Assembly: GCA_023435725.1 (NCBI GenBank)
Contig: JAEYRD010000224.1
Location: 1 to 64,000 of the forward strand
Origin: Pseudomonadota bacterium
GTDB taxonomy: Bacteria; Pseudomonadota; Alphaproteobacteria; Rhizobiales; Xanthobacteraceae
DNA: 64,000 nucleotides
Direction of reading: 5' to 3'
Shown in pieces: positions 10,708 to 19,262 of this stretch. Within the stretch, counting starts at the first letter, position 1, and every line of letters starts with the position of its first letter. The position numbers and the translations under genes were made by a program. The notes beneath the pieces were generated by a model, which saw nothing but the letters and a program-made list of their open reading frames with translations, did not search any database and had not been told where the DNA came from.

Positions 10708-10965
10708 ATGTCAGCAAAGGCCGCAAAGCGACCGGATGGAAACGCCAAGTCTCGATACGCTGATCGGACGTCTGTCTTCGAGCGCGTCCGAAGGCTGAAT
10801 GAGATTCATGACCATCTGACCGCGGCAGAATTAAAGCCTGGTTTTCTCTTTCGGGGGGAGCGCGTTCCGCTGGTCAATCCCCAACGCGGCATATTCCAGC
10901 CTCAACAGATGCGCTTCTTGCTGTCCATCAAGACAGTGTTTCCGAAGCCTCTTCAAGCTAACTAT
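10708..10965 (+). pseudogene. N-terminal fragment of an HNH-type restriction endonuclease
   Basis: From the ATG at 10708 about 85 residues read coherently (FERVRRLNEIHDHLTAAELK, then GIFQPQQMRFLLSIKTVFPK). This resembles the start of a family of ~290-residue HNH endonucleases, recognised from memory. After about 10965 the similarity ends. The open frame runs on to 11253 in unrelated sequence that overlaps the 3' end of the gene on the other strand. The catalytic HNH part is missing, so the gene is broken. The family assignment is moderate. Confidence 0.5.
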
Positions 10966-11090
10966 AGACGAGATCAAGCATCATCACTTCGTTGGCGGCC
11001 AACTGAAACGGTAGCCCAGCCCGTGGTCTACGAAAATCCGTTGCGCTCAGGTATCGGAAAGATACCGCAGATAATTGGTAGTCGTCTCGA

Positions 11091-13514
11091 CTATTTGGAA
11101 TGCGATCCGGAAGGCGTGGCTTTGGCTTTTATGTTGGTCACAGGAGGTTGCTTCTCTTCTCCAGTCTCGGCGGTCTTTGCCTTCAGCGTTTCAACCAAAT
11201 TTCGCATTCCTCTAAGGCCATTACGAAAGTCCAAGTTCTCTGGCTGCGCTTGACTAAGCTTTTGAAACATCTCTAGAGCGGATTCGTAGGTGGCGAGGGC
11301 TTCTCCCCTAGCATTTTGTTTCATAAGGAGGTTTCCGATTCTCCACCTTAGGTTCGACACAGCAAATCTGTCTGCTAGGTTGGTGGGTTCAGATTCAAGC
11401 AACTTATCCCGAATGCGCACGGATGCCTCGTAATTCTCCATGGCTTCGACATCTTGTCCTTCTTCACTCAATATCAACCCAATCTTTTCGAGAATATAGC
11501 CTAGAAAAAATTGCACCTTGGGGCTGGCATCGCTGGCGGTCGCCAGCTTCTCGTAATATGATTTTGCAGATTTGTATTGTTCCAAGGCCTCTAGCGGTTT
11601 GTGCTGCGCGCGCAGGGCGTTACCAATACACTCGAAGCTTACACCTAGCTCCTGTTGATAGATTACGTTGTTTGGATCCGATTTCAGCAAGTCATTTCGA
11701 AGGGCCAGAGACGATCGATATTTCTCAATTGCGGAGTCGGCCTGCTGCTGCCTGAGTAGTGCATCACCGACTTTTTCTTCGGAGATCGAAAGATCGCGTC
11801 GATAAGCAGCATTGCGCGGATCTGCCCTGAATAGCCGATTATCAATTTCGAGCGAGGAGTTATAAGCTTCCACGGATCCCACGAGGTTATTCTGCTTATC
11901 CAGAATTGTGCCGATTTTCTCATATGATGCCGACAAGTTACGCAGCCAATCGGCGTCGTCTGGTGTCGCTTTGAGTTGGGATAATGCTATTGACCGCGCG
12001 GCGTTCTCTTCTTCCAAGGCGGTGGCAAGAGCCCCGCGCTCAACGGCAAGCTCTCCAAGCCTCAGATGAGATCGGAAGAGGGCAAGTTGATTATCTGAAC
12101 GTTCGCCAATCTTGAGAAGGGCAACGAGCCGAGTTTCCGCGGCGCTTAGATTTCCAGCCTGAAGGTTAAGCCAACCGGACCAATACAAGGACTCTGGATC
12201 TTCAGGTTCAAACTCAAGAGCCCGATCGTAGGCCTGTAACGCCCCCTTAGGATCGCGCAAATTCGCTATTGCACCGAGATTCCGAAATGCAACGGCAGCT
12301 TCTTGACCGCTGATTTTCGCTTCTGAAGCCTTTTGCTCTGCAACCTCGCGAAATAGCCCCTGGGCTTCTGAGACCTTCTCAGATTTTAGAAGAGCGAGAG
12401 CACGTTTAAGCCTTTCATCCCCTTGATTGGCGCCATCACGTGCACTCTCTACAGTCGCGCTCAGGGCGAGTTCCTGTGCCGGTCCGGCTTGCGCTGGGGA
12501 GACAGCAACAAGCGCAGCGACAAGGCGCTTTACTTCCGCGACCTCGGAAAGTGTATTTCTTACCTCTATCTCGGTATCAGAGACTGCTCTGAATGCGGTT
12601 CTAATCGGGGGAATGACTTGCCATATCCCCACAGCAAGTAGAGCTATCGCGAGGGCTCTCACCACCTTCGGGATAAGGCTCGTCCACGACCAACTAACCT
12701 TAAAAGGCTCAAGCGGGAATAGCCGCAATTGACCGTAGCTGCTTAAAGCTGGAGAGAGTGTCGAAAAAAAGCGCTTTGTTTCAATATAAATTAGGTCATC
12801 ACGCCGCTCAAGTTTCGCAATGTCGATGTGATTCTTTCGAATTGGAACCGGCCTGCAGTTAGGAAGGCCTGGATCCGCCGAATCGGGAGAAACGATTCGC
12901 CCGAGTAGTGTATCGACCATCTCGTAGTATGAGAGATGTCTTAGTTGGTCTCTTCTTGCTTCGGCTAGCTCCCGATAACCGAAATTTAAGTCACGTAGTT
13001 CAGGATTATTTGCCACCAGATCTCGCGCGGACTCGGTGCCCCACGCAATAAGTCCTGCTCGTTCGAGCAGCGTAGCCTTGCCGGCTCCTGTGTGCGGAGT
13101 AGCGATAAAAACAACGTGGCTGACTCGATCGAAAAAATTACCGAACTCCGGCGCCCGCCTCTGCTCGTTAGCAGAGCGAAGCACCTGCTTCACGATCAGA
13201 CCGCCAAGACTGTGGCAAACGAACGCGATAGGTCCTTCGTGGAGATCGTCGCTACTCAAAAGCACCCGCAAAGTATGCGCCGCCTCGTCGAGAAGAGGCA
13301 TCGACGTGCCGATCCAGTTTGTCGGCGGCGAGACATAACCAAAGGAGAAAACCGAGAGTCCCTGAACGTCCTCGGCGAGCCATTGGGGCCAAAACCCCTC
13401 TGGGAAATTCGAGCGACACCACGTTTCATATGGATGTCCACCCAGTCCGTGGACAAAAACAACGTTGCCCCTCTTTAGTCCTGTCCAGTCCGCAATCTTG
13501 ATGAGCTGGGACAT
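11091..13514 (-). CDS. Alpha/beta hydrolase - TM helix - TPR repeat protein
   Basis: This 807-residue protein is the only full-length gene of the island. Residues 10-250 are a SERAC1/DUF676-like serine esterase: oxyanion-side FVHGLGGHPYETW, nucleophile elbow CHSLGGL with Ser102, the FIATPHTGA motif near 137-145, and a likely catalytic His229 (KNHIDIAK). The first Gly of GxSxG is Cys, as often seen in this subgroup. A TM helix spans about 281-301. A short helical segment follows, then about ten TPR-like repeats from 390 to 780. This architecture resembles fungal NLR-type proteins and bacterial conflict effectors, but has a membrane helix where an NTPase would be. Codon use is more AT-rich than in flanking genes. 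A defence role is inference from context. Confidence 0.82.
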   Translation of the reverse strand: MSQLIKIADWTGLKRGNVVFVHGLGGHPYETWCRSNFPEGFWPQWLAEDVQGLSVFSFGYVSPPTNWIGTSMPLLDEAAHTLRVLLSSDDLHEGPIAFVCHSLGGLIVKQVLRSANEQRRAPEFGNFFDRVSHVVFIATPHTGAGKATLLERAGLIAWGTESARDLVANNPELRDLNFGYRELAEARRDQLRHLSYYEMVDTLLGRIVSPDSADPGLPNCRPVPIRKNHIDIAKLERRDDLIYIETKRFFSTLSPALSSYGQLRLFPLEPFKVSWSWTSLIPKVVRALAIALLAVGIWQVIPPIRTAFRAVSDTEIEVRNTLSEVAEVKRLVAALVAVSPAQAGPAQELALSATVESARDGANQGDERLKRALALLKSEKVSEAQGLFREVAEQKASEAKISGQEAAVAFRNLGAIANLRDPKGALQAYDRALEFEPEDPESLYWSGWLNLQAGNLSAAETRLVALLKIGERSDNQLALFRSHLRLGELAVERGALATALEEENAARSIALSQLKATPDDADWLRNLSASYEKIGTILDKQNNLVGSVEAYNSSLEIDNRLFRADPRNAAYRRDLSISEEKVGDALLRQQQADSAIEKYRSSLALRNDLLKSDPNNVIYQQELGVSFECIGNALRAQHKPLEALEQYKSAKSYYEKLATASDASPKVQFFLGYILEKIGLILSEEGQDVEAMENYEASVRIRDKLLESEPTNLADRFAVSNLRWRIGNLLMKQNARGEALATYESALEMFQKLSQAQPENLDFRNGLRGMRNLVETLKAKTAETGEEKQPPVTNIKAKATPSGSHSK

Positions 13515-14289
13515 ACAGTAGGCTTCCTAAGGGAAGTAAAGAAAACGAACGATTCTTCCTGCTTGCTGATCAATTGCCGAGCGCCGTCTATCGAGATTTG
13601 CGTAAGAATAGCTTATAAAAGATCTATTTCTAGTGCGCTCTTTAGATCTTTCTGCGAAAAGCTAGCGGCTAGCAGCGGCAAGGCGCTCGGCTGATTCCAC
13701 TCGCCCCTTTCCCTTAATTGCCGGCTGCAGACCACTCCCTAATTATATTCGTCTTAGGTCGGATTTCGAATCCGGCAAAAGATGCGGCAGGGTTATACCT
13801 CTACTCTTGGTTGATTGGCACTGCAAGGCGCCGCATGGACCCGCCCAACCTGATCCACTGATGCTACCAGCACCAGCAGCATTCGAACAGCTTCGAAAGA
13901 CTTGAGGAGGCTTACGACCTCCCAACAGGTGCTGTTGCGCTCAAATTTTTACGCGCCGGCGCGCGAGCGACCCCAGCCGCACGGTCTATCACGCGCTTGC
14001 AGTGCTTTGCGTCAGCATCTTTCGTATGTTCGCCTAGCCACATTGGACCACGGCTCTGGCAGAGCAAAGCTCTGTCGTTGAACTTACCTTGAATATTCAA
14101 ACACAACCGGCATCGAGCGGCCTTCGAAGTCGCAATCCATCACAGTAGCGGCGCAAGCTAACGGACTGCTGCTCACCCCAGGCTAGTTGCAACGAAGTCT
14201 CCCTTTAAGACTGGCGCCTCTTGAAACATCCTGCGGCACGCTCGCCCACGGGAAGGCCACATCCTGGCTTGGCCTCCCACCCCAAACGG
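13515..14289. other. Low-GC island stretch without a recognisable gene
   Basis: This 775-bp gap holds only short frames. One on the minus strand (13912-14106, beginning MCLNIQGKFNDRALLC) could be a decayed gene piece but matches no family I know. The base composition is AT-richer than the chromosome, as expected for transferred DNA in decay. Confidence 0.4.
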
Positions 14290-14538
14290 TTAGACGATGA
14301 GGAAGCGCATCGGCGGGAACTCTCTCTTCTCCATTGCAGCGCTTCGCTGCAACGAATTCTCGCCAAAGGCCACGGGAAGGATGCGCCACAGGTAGTTGCG
14401 GCCCGTGCTATAGAAAAAATCGGCTCTGTTACTTGGCGTCTCCGGATTAAAAGTCCCGATAATTAGCGTTTCCGTCCTTAGGCATGGTTTATGTTCTAAG
14501 AATCTGTGTTTCACGATACTCGTTCGGGATTCTAGCAC
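14290..14538 (-). pseudogene. N-terminal fragment of a uracil-DNA-glycosylase-like protein
   Basis: About 80 residues resemble the start of a uracil-DNA-glycosylase superfamily protein: HRFLEHKP, TETLIIGTFNPETPSN, DFFYSTGRNYLWRILP. The DNA-glycosylase core that should follow (family members are usually 170-200 residues) is absent. The frame stops soon after KREFPPMRF. It lies on the same strand as the DUF1524 fragment and may once have been its operon partner. Confidence 0.5.
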
Positions 14539-14586
14539 CTTGAGACTTCCTTTTCTAAGGACATCGCTCGGATCTCGCCGCGCCCA

Positions 14587-14988
14587 TCAATCCGCCCATT
14601 CTTCTAGAATGAAGCGTTCAATCTTTTTCGCACGCGCGAGAACTGCCTTCTCGTCCCAAGTCTCTGCTCTGATCGTCTTTGCTACATCTCGGGTCGCTCG
14701 AATTCCGCATTCCATATAACTCGCGGACTTTTGCTTGGGCGGCTTGTCTTGCAGGGAAGAGTTCATCCCCGGCGGCAGCATCGTCAGGTTTCCAATGTGG
14801 TGCACATATTTCACCTGAGAGCTCTGCGGCTTGATGTGCTCGATTGATTTCGACGGGTCGCCACCTTCCACCTTGATACCGTTCGTCATCAGGTGCGCGA
14901 TGACGTGATCGACGGTACGTCCGGCTCGCCTACGACATTCTCGCCGACGAGCTGGAAGGGGATGTAATATTGTCAAGGATGCGTTCAA
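14587..14988 (-). pseudogene. DUF1524 (HNH) C-terminal fragment fused to a scrap of hsdR
   Basis: The C-terminal part (14587 to about 14858) is the end of a DUF262/DUF1524 protein, the GmrSD-like restriction family. It has the HNH-type motif SIEHIKPQ, then HHIGNLTMLPPGMNSSL. The preceding ~20 residues (DHVIAHLMTNGIKVEGGD) belong instead to a type I restriction HsdR and should continue into RLGKTIIFAKN, which is found on the plus strand at 15163. The residues before these are out of frame with anything recognisable. The frame is therefore an artificial join made by an inversion, and no functional product is expected. Confidence 0.7.
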
Positions 14989-16742
14989 TCGGTGAAGAGT
15001 TTCCGATTCAGAAACTTATGACCGGCGTGAAGGATTATTACAACTCATACGACGGCTGGACGGAAGAGCTTCGATACCTACTTTTCAGATACGATGAGCA
15101 TCTTGCTAAGAAAGCTGGAGAAAAAATCAACCAAGCGGAGTGGGTCAAAATCTGGTCCGTAGACCGGCTCGGCAAGACCATCATCTTCGCCAAGAACCAG
15201 GCGCATGCCGAGTTCATCGACGAGCGGTTCAACGCCGCCTATCCGGCGCTGGCCGGGCACTTTGCTCGGATTATCACCCATCAGACCAACTACGCGCAGA
15301 CGCTGATCGACGATTTCTCTAAGAAGACCAAGGCGCCGCACATCGCCATCTCGGTCGATATGCTCGATACCGGCATCGACGTGCCGGAGGTAGTCAATCT
15401 GGTCTTCTTCAAGCAGGTCCGCTCGAAGACGAAATTCTGGCAGATGATCGGTCGCGGCACGCGGCTGTGCGAGGACTTATTCGGCCCCGGTGAGGACAAG
15501 GAATTTTTCCGCGTCTTCGACTATTGCCAAAACCTGGAATTTTTTGGCGCCAACCCGGAGTTCAAGGAAGCCAGCACGGCGAAATCCCTCTCAGAGCGGC
15601 TGTTCGCGGCGAGGCTCGATCTTGTCATTGCCCTCGATAAGAAGCGTCAAAAGGCGGGGGGCTTCTCCGCCGGTGAACAAGCGCCCTATGAGGCTAGCGA
15701 AGCGGGCGATAAGCCGCCAAGCGAGAGCGATATCCGCGCCTATGCCTTGACGACGCTGCAAGACACCATTGCAGGACTCAATCCCGACAATTTCGTCGTC
15801 CGCCAGCATCGCCGCGCAGTTGAGAAATATCGCGAACCAGATGCCTGGCACACAATCGACGAGGAGAAGCGCCAGGAACTGCTCGACGAGATCGCGCCGC
15901 TGCCCTGGGCGCGCGGCTTCGGCACCGAAGAGGCTAAGCGCTTCGACCTCCTGATGTTCTCGCTCCAGCTTGCGCTTCTCAACGGATCGAAGCGCTTCGA
16001 TGCGTTGCGCAAACAATTGATGGAAATTGCCTCAGCGCTCGAAGACCAAACTGGCATTCCAGCCATCGCCCATCGGGCCTTGCTGCTGGAGGAAATTCAG
16101 ACCGATCATTGGTGGGAAGGCGTCACCGTTCCCCTGCTCGAACTAGTGCGCCTGCGGTTGCGCGATCTGGTGCAACACATCGAAAAATCAAAAAAGGCGG
16201 TGGTTTATTCGAATTTTGCTGACGAGATCGGCGACGGCGTCGAACACGAGCTGCCACGGGTTGGCGAGGCCGACTTTGCCCGGTTCAAAGCCAAGGCGCG
16301 CCATTTCCTGAAAGCCCATGAAGACCATATCGTGCTGCACAAATTGCGGCAGGGCCGTCCGCTGACGCCGACCGACCTCGACGAGCTTGAAAAGATGTTG
16401 CTGGACGCTGGTGTCGGCGAGCAGGGCGATATCGAGCGAGCCCGATCCGTAAGTCAGGGCTTCGGACGCTTCGTCCGCTCGCTGGTCGGCCTCGATCGCG
16501 CCGCGGTCAGTGAAGCCTTTGGCGATTTCCTCTCCTCTGGAACAGCGTCGGCCACCCAGATCGCCTTTATCGATATGATCATCGAACACCTAACCCACCA
16601 GGGCGTGATGGACCCTGCATTGCTCTACGAGCCGCCCTTCCGGGACATCGCACCAACGGGGCCGGAGCAGCTTTTCGATGAAGCGCGGGTGACGCAGATC
16701 TTCTCTAAGATAGAGGCGATTAACGCGAGTGCGGTGGCTTGA
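14904..16742 (+). pseudogene. DUF262 fragment fused to the C-terminal half of type I restriction HsdR
   Basis: The open frame begins at 14904 without a proper start (TTG 14970 and ATG 14979 are internal). Its first ~80 codons are DUF262-family sequence (RLAYDILADELEG, then GWTEELRYLLFRYDEHL) ending at EWVKIW. From about 15162 it becomes HsdR: DRLGKTIIFAKNQAHAEFI, DTGIDVPEVVNLVFFKQ, MIGRGTRLCEDL, the second RecA-like helicase half and the C-terminal region to residue 590. The N-terminal nuclease and the first helicase domain (Walker A) are missing, so it cannot be an active restriction subunit. No intact hsdM or hsdS accompanies it; ATGAGTGACGTCAAG at 16841 could be a scrap of the next gene. 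Confidence 0.75.
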
Positions 16743-17003
16743 GGCGGATGGACCGACGGAGCTGGCCAATGGACGGATGTTGGGTGGGCTCGCTTTCAGA
16801 CCAATGCGGCCACAGACGCCGCTAGGCGAGAAAATTCAGTATGAGTGACGTCAAGGACTAGCTCTTACGACGAGGCTATGAAGGCTCCTAACCCGTTTGG
16901 TTGGGCGCCGGCCTCTAGGCGCGCAACCAACGGGGGTAGGTTCGCGCCCTTGCCCCTCCAGATGCCTGCCACAGCCGCGGCGCACTTGGCACGTGCTTTC
17001 CTA
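16743..17003. other. Island right end, no gene seen
   Basis: No supported gene. A longer frame on the minus strand through this part is an artefact of reading tRNA sequence. Confidence 0.4.
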
Positions 17004-17040
17004 GCGCACCCGACACGATTCGAACGTGTGACCTTTGCCT
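17004..17040 (-). repeat. Inverted copy of the tRNA-Arg 3' half (att-core-like)
   Basis: These 37 bases are the exact reverse complement of 17169-17205, the tRNA from the anticodon loop to the acceptor stem. A tRNA 3' half of this length is the usual core of an attachment site left by a tRNA-targeting integrative element. Here it lies in inverted orientation 130 bp from the intact gene. The 46 bp beyond it do not fold into a good 5' half, so it is not a functional tRNA. Confidence 0.8.
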
Positions 17041-17086
17041 GAGGAGGGTTACGCAACCGTCCGACCGAGCCCACATAGCCAAAGCT

Positions 17087-17170
17087 AGCGGTTGCCCGCC
17101 CCTCGCCAATCGGCTAAATGAGGCCTCGCTGCACCCGTAGCTCAGCTGGATAGAGCGTTGCCCTCCGAAG
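17087..17170 (+). repeat. 84-bp direct repeat, right copy
   Basis: Identical to 10424-10507. In this copy the sequence continues into the rest of the tRNA-Arg gene, so it is the intact partner. The two copies delimit about 6.6 kb. Confidence 0.9.
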
Positions 17171-17207
17171 GCAAAGGTCACACGTTCGAATCGTGTCGGG
17201 TGCGCCA
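17131..17207 (+). tRNA. tRNA-Arg (anticodon CCG)
   Basis: This 77-nt cloverleaf includes an encoded CCA. The acceptor stem is GCACCCG/CGGGTGC, the anticodon stem TTGCC/GGCAA encloses loop CTCCGAA, and the T loop is TTCGAAT. The anticodon CCG reads CGG codons. The gene is the likely attachment target of the neighbouring mobile DNA: its 5' half is repeated at 10468-10507 and its 3' half is repeated inverted at 17004-17040. Confidence 0.95.
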
Positions 17208-17209
17208 CT

Positions 17210-17504
17210 TCGGTCCAAGACTGGACACTCCAAAACCTGCCGATTTTGTGCCGGACGCTGCGACCAGGGTGCGCAGGAGCGCGCTTTTCGACCCTTATTG
17301 CGAACTTCGTTTGCGTCCACCTCGACGCGTTGGGCCTGCGCGCGCAGATGGTCACGTCCGCATCCGCCTGCGGGCCTGGTCGGCGAAGGGCTTGAGTGCC
17401 TGGGGCGTGATAATACTCGGCCCAGCCCGATCAAGCGCACCTTCGGCCCGCTCTGCGTCAGCGCGGGCTTGGTTGCGTAGAGCCGCCCGAACCGCAGCTG
17501 CCAT
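17210..17504 (-). pseudogene. C-terminal remnant of a serine recombinase, frameshifted
   Basis: The minus strand carries, in order but in different frames, pieces of the C-terminus of a large serine recombinase common in rhizobia. They are ITPQALKPFADQARRRMRT (17352-17504), GCGRDHLRAQAQRVEVDANE, then SKSALLRTLVAAS with KSAGFGVSSLGPKW. At least two frameshifts separate them and the catalytic N-terminus is absent. The gene reads straight into the tRNA-Arg 3' end, the arrangement expected of an integrase next to its attachment site. Family recognition is from memory of these C-terminal motifs. Confidence 0.6.
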
Positions 17505-17700
17505 GATGATGTCCCCTCAGCCGTTTCCAAATAGCTCGTCGAACAACTCGCCAGACCACGAACACGGCGATCTCGGCCTCGGTCACTGGCACGTCTTCCG
17601 GCCAGTCATCCGTCACCACCAATATCACCGAGGCGCGCTTCGCTCGTCGCCGGACAGGCCGTGCGAGCGCCGCTGCGTCGTCGTAGAGATCATCGCATTG
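17505..17700 (-). pseudogene. Remnant of a small gene upstream of the recombinase
   Basis: The minus strand reads TDDWPEDVPVTEAEIAVF and then, one frame away, ELFDELFGNG followed by a stop just before the recombinase piece. Together they look like a small acidic protein with one frameshift. No start codon is preserved. Function unknown. Confidence 0.35.
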
Positions 17701-17856
17701 CGCGCGTTAGTCGACACACGCCGCTGCGACCAATGAGCTGAGACTGCCGGCTGGTTGAACCTCGTTCGGCGAAGCAACCACTAATGATTTCCGGTAGCAG
17801 CCGCATATTGGGCGGTGTCCAAACGGTTCGATCCAGCTCAAGCCAAGTCCGACACA

Positions 17857-18504
17857 ATGCTTCTGATGTCCGACCTATCTAAATACTCTGCCCTCGCAGT
17901 GATGCTGCTGGCGATATTGCTCGCATACTACAGGGGACGACACGCGGTCTCTGCAAACGGTCGGTCGCTCGCCTGGACTCAAGTTCCTCTGATTGCGTTC
18001 TTGACAGTTTCTATCGGTCCAAGCGCAGTCGCCACACTCATCTATCTTGGCTACAAATCCGGTCTGTTGCAGGCCGGACCATCCGGATATCGATTTTCAA
18101 CGTTCATTTTTCAGCTCCCCCTTGATTTCGCGCTCATGAACTGGGGATTTGTTGCTTTGTACGTGACTTGCCGGCTGTCACCGAACTTCGGATCGACCCG
18201 GTCTGCGATGTGGCTTTCCGCAACCGCGATGTCTTTTCTCAACGTGCCGCTGTTCTTCCTGGCTCCCGAGATGGTTGCCAACGTCTTCGATGCGGGGCAA
18301 GGCATCGGCGTTGTTCAGGCCATGCTCAGCATGCCGGTTTGGTTCGGTCCATACCCGGGTTTTCTTGATCCCGACTCTGGCATTGGTTCTCTTGTCTTTG
18401 CGCCGCTCGCCCCCATACCGTTCTTAGGTTTGATCGGCTGGATCGCTGGACGATTCATCGGATGGACGGCCAGCTCTCCAAAAGGGACAGCCGCGCGGTC
18501 GTAG
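17857..18504 (+). CDS. Hypothetical multi-pass membrane protein
   Basis: This protein of about 215 residues has five or six hydrophobic segments (for example YSALAVMLLAILLAYY, WTQVPLIAFLTVSIG, AMWLSATAMSFLNVPLFFLA, and a C-terminal FLGLIGWIAGRFIGW). I chose the ATG at 17857; 17866 and a GTG at 17815 are alternatives. No family is recognised and no partner genes are adjacent. It lies just outside the recombinase remnant and may be part of the transferred region. Confidence 0.6.
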   Translation: MLLMSDLSKYSALAVMLLAILLAYYRGRHAVSANGRSLAWTQVPLIAFLTVSIGPSAVATLIYLGYKSGLLQAGPSGYRFSTFIFQLPLDFALMNWGFVALYVTCRLSPNFGSTRSAMWLSATAMSFLNVPLFFLAPEMVANVFDAGQGIGVVQAMLSMPVWFGPYPGFLDPDSGIGSLVFAPLAPIPFLGLIGWIAGRFIGWTASSPKGTAARS

Positions 18505-18703
18505 TGCACTGGAGGTTCATCCGCCCGCTTGTCCCAGGCGATCCGGACATATCCGGTGGCGGCCTCTGCGTCGAGCCGACCCTCGATAACGCCGGACACG
18601 CTCGATGAAGATCGTGCGCGCCAGGATTGCGACGAATTGGTCCTAGCGGATTTCCTTCAGCGGGTGCATGCTGGCCTCGGTGGGACCGAGAGGAGGCTTG
18701 GTC

Positions 18704-18817
18704 ATGCGTCACCTACCCAAACCGCTGCTCGACAAGGGAATGGCCTACAGGGCTGGCGCGATCGGCCTCGGGCTACTTCCCATAGCTATGGCCTTCGCTG
18801 CCGTCCTTATACCGTGA
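18704..18817 (+). CDS. Small membrane peptide, 37 aa
   Basis: This short frame is preceded by a perfect AGGAGG ribosome site 7 nt upstream of the ATG. The product starts MRHLPKPLLDKG and contains one hydrophobic helix (AIGLGLLPIAMAFAAVLIP) reaching the C-terminus. It could be a single-span membrane peptide. Nothing more can be said of its function. Confidence 0.4.
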   Translation: MRHLPKPLLDKGMAYRAGAIGLGLLPIAMAFAAVLIP

Positions 18818-19076
18818 TCGCTAGCGCCGCCTCCAAGCCGCCAGCGCAGCCTCGCAAGGCGAGGTGCTCAGGATGCCGCTTTGATGGAGGCAAGCGACCT
18901 CAAAAGCCGGCCCATGGACGTTGTCGCGGCTGTTGGACCAGACCATTCGCTCAAACGTGCCAATTGGCGCGCGCTCCTGTCAAAGCGCTTGCTTAGAGCA
19001 TCGTCAGTAGAAGGCCGCTTGAGCACGGTCGAAATTGACGCGGACCCGCAGCTGGATCAATCGACGAAGCCTGCAC

Positions 19077-19262
19077 TCATGCCGCGGCCCCACGCCCTGG
19101 CAGCCGCTGGGCCTCTACGTCGACCAACTCATTCAGGTCGGCTTCCAAATCCAACACGATATCGAGAAGCAGAGCCGTCGCCACTGGGTCTGTCGTTTCC
19201 AGCGCCATCAATCGAAAGCGCTCGACCTCGTGCCAGCGCTCCTTCCACTCGCTGTCAGTCAT
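19077..19262 (-). CDS. Small hypothetical protein, 61 aa
   Basis: From the ATG at 19262 the product is a charged helical protein (MTDSEWKERWHEVERFRLMA, then DPVATALLLDIVLDLEADL). Its even, acidic composition and coherent helices look like a real protein. Similar short proteins occur in Bradyrhizobium, to my recollection. Longer upstream frames would cross a non-coding-looking stretch. Function unknown. Confidence 0.5.
   Translation of the reverse strand: MTDSEWKERWHEVERFRLMALETTDPVATALLLDIVLDLEADLNELVDVEAQRLPGRGAAA

Noticed and set aside
10966..11253. Extension of the HNH-like frame to 11253
   Set aside because: Similarity to the endonuclease ends near 10965, and the rest overlaps the well-supported TPR gene on the other strand.
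17004..17078. Second, minus-strand tRNA gene
   Set aside because: The 3' half is perfect tRNA-Arg but the preceding bases do not pair into an acceptor or anticodon stem, so only an att-like fragment remains.
16915..17355. 146-codon minus-strand frame containing HPTRFERVTFAFGGQRSIQLSYGC
   Set aside because: This is the antisense of the tRNA-Arg gene read as protein, a well-known annotation artefact.
17114..17530. 138-codon minus-strand frame containing APDTIRTCDLCLRRATLYPAEL
   Set aside because: The C-terminal part is again antisense tRNA. Only the part above 17210 has value, as a piece of the frameshifted recombinase.
18315..18599. 94-codon minus-strand frame with IEGRLDAEAATGYVRIAWDKRAD
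   Set aside because: The first part looks protein-like, but it overlaps the membrane-protein gene on the other strand and lacks a ribosome site; not strong enough to call.
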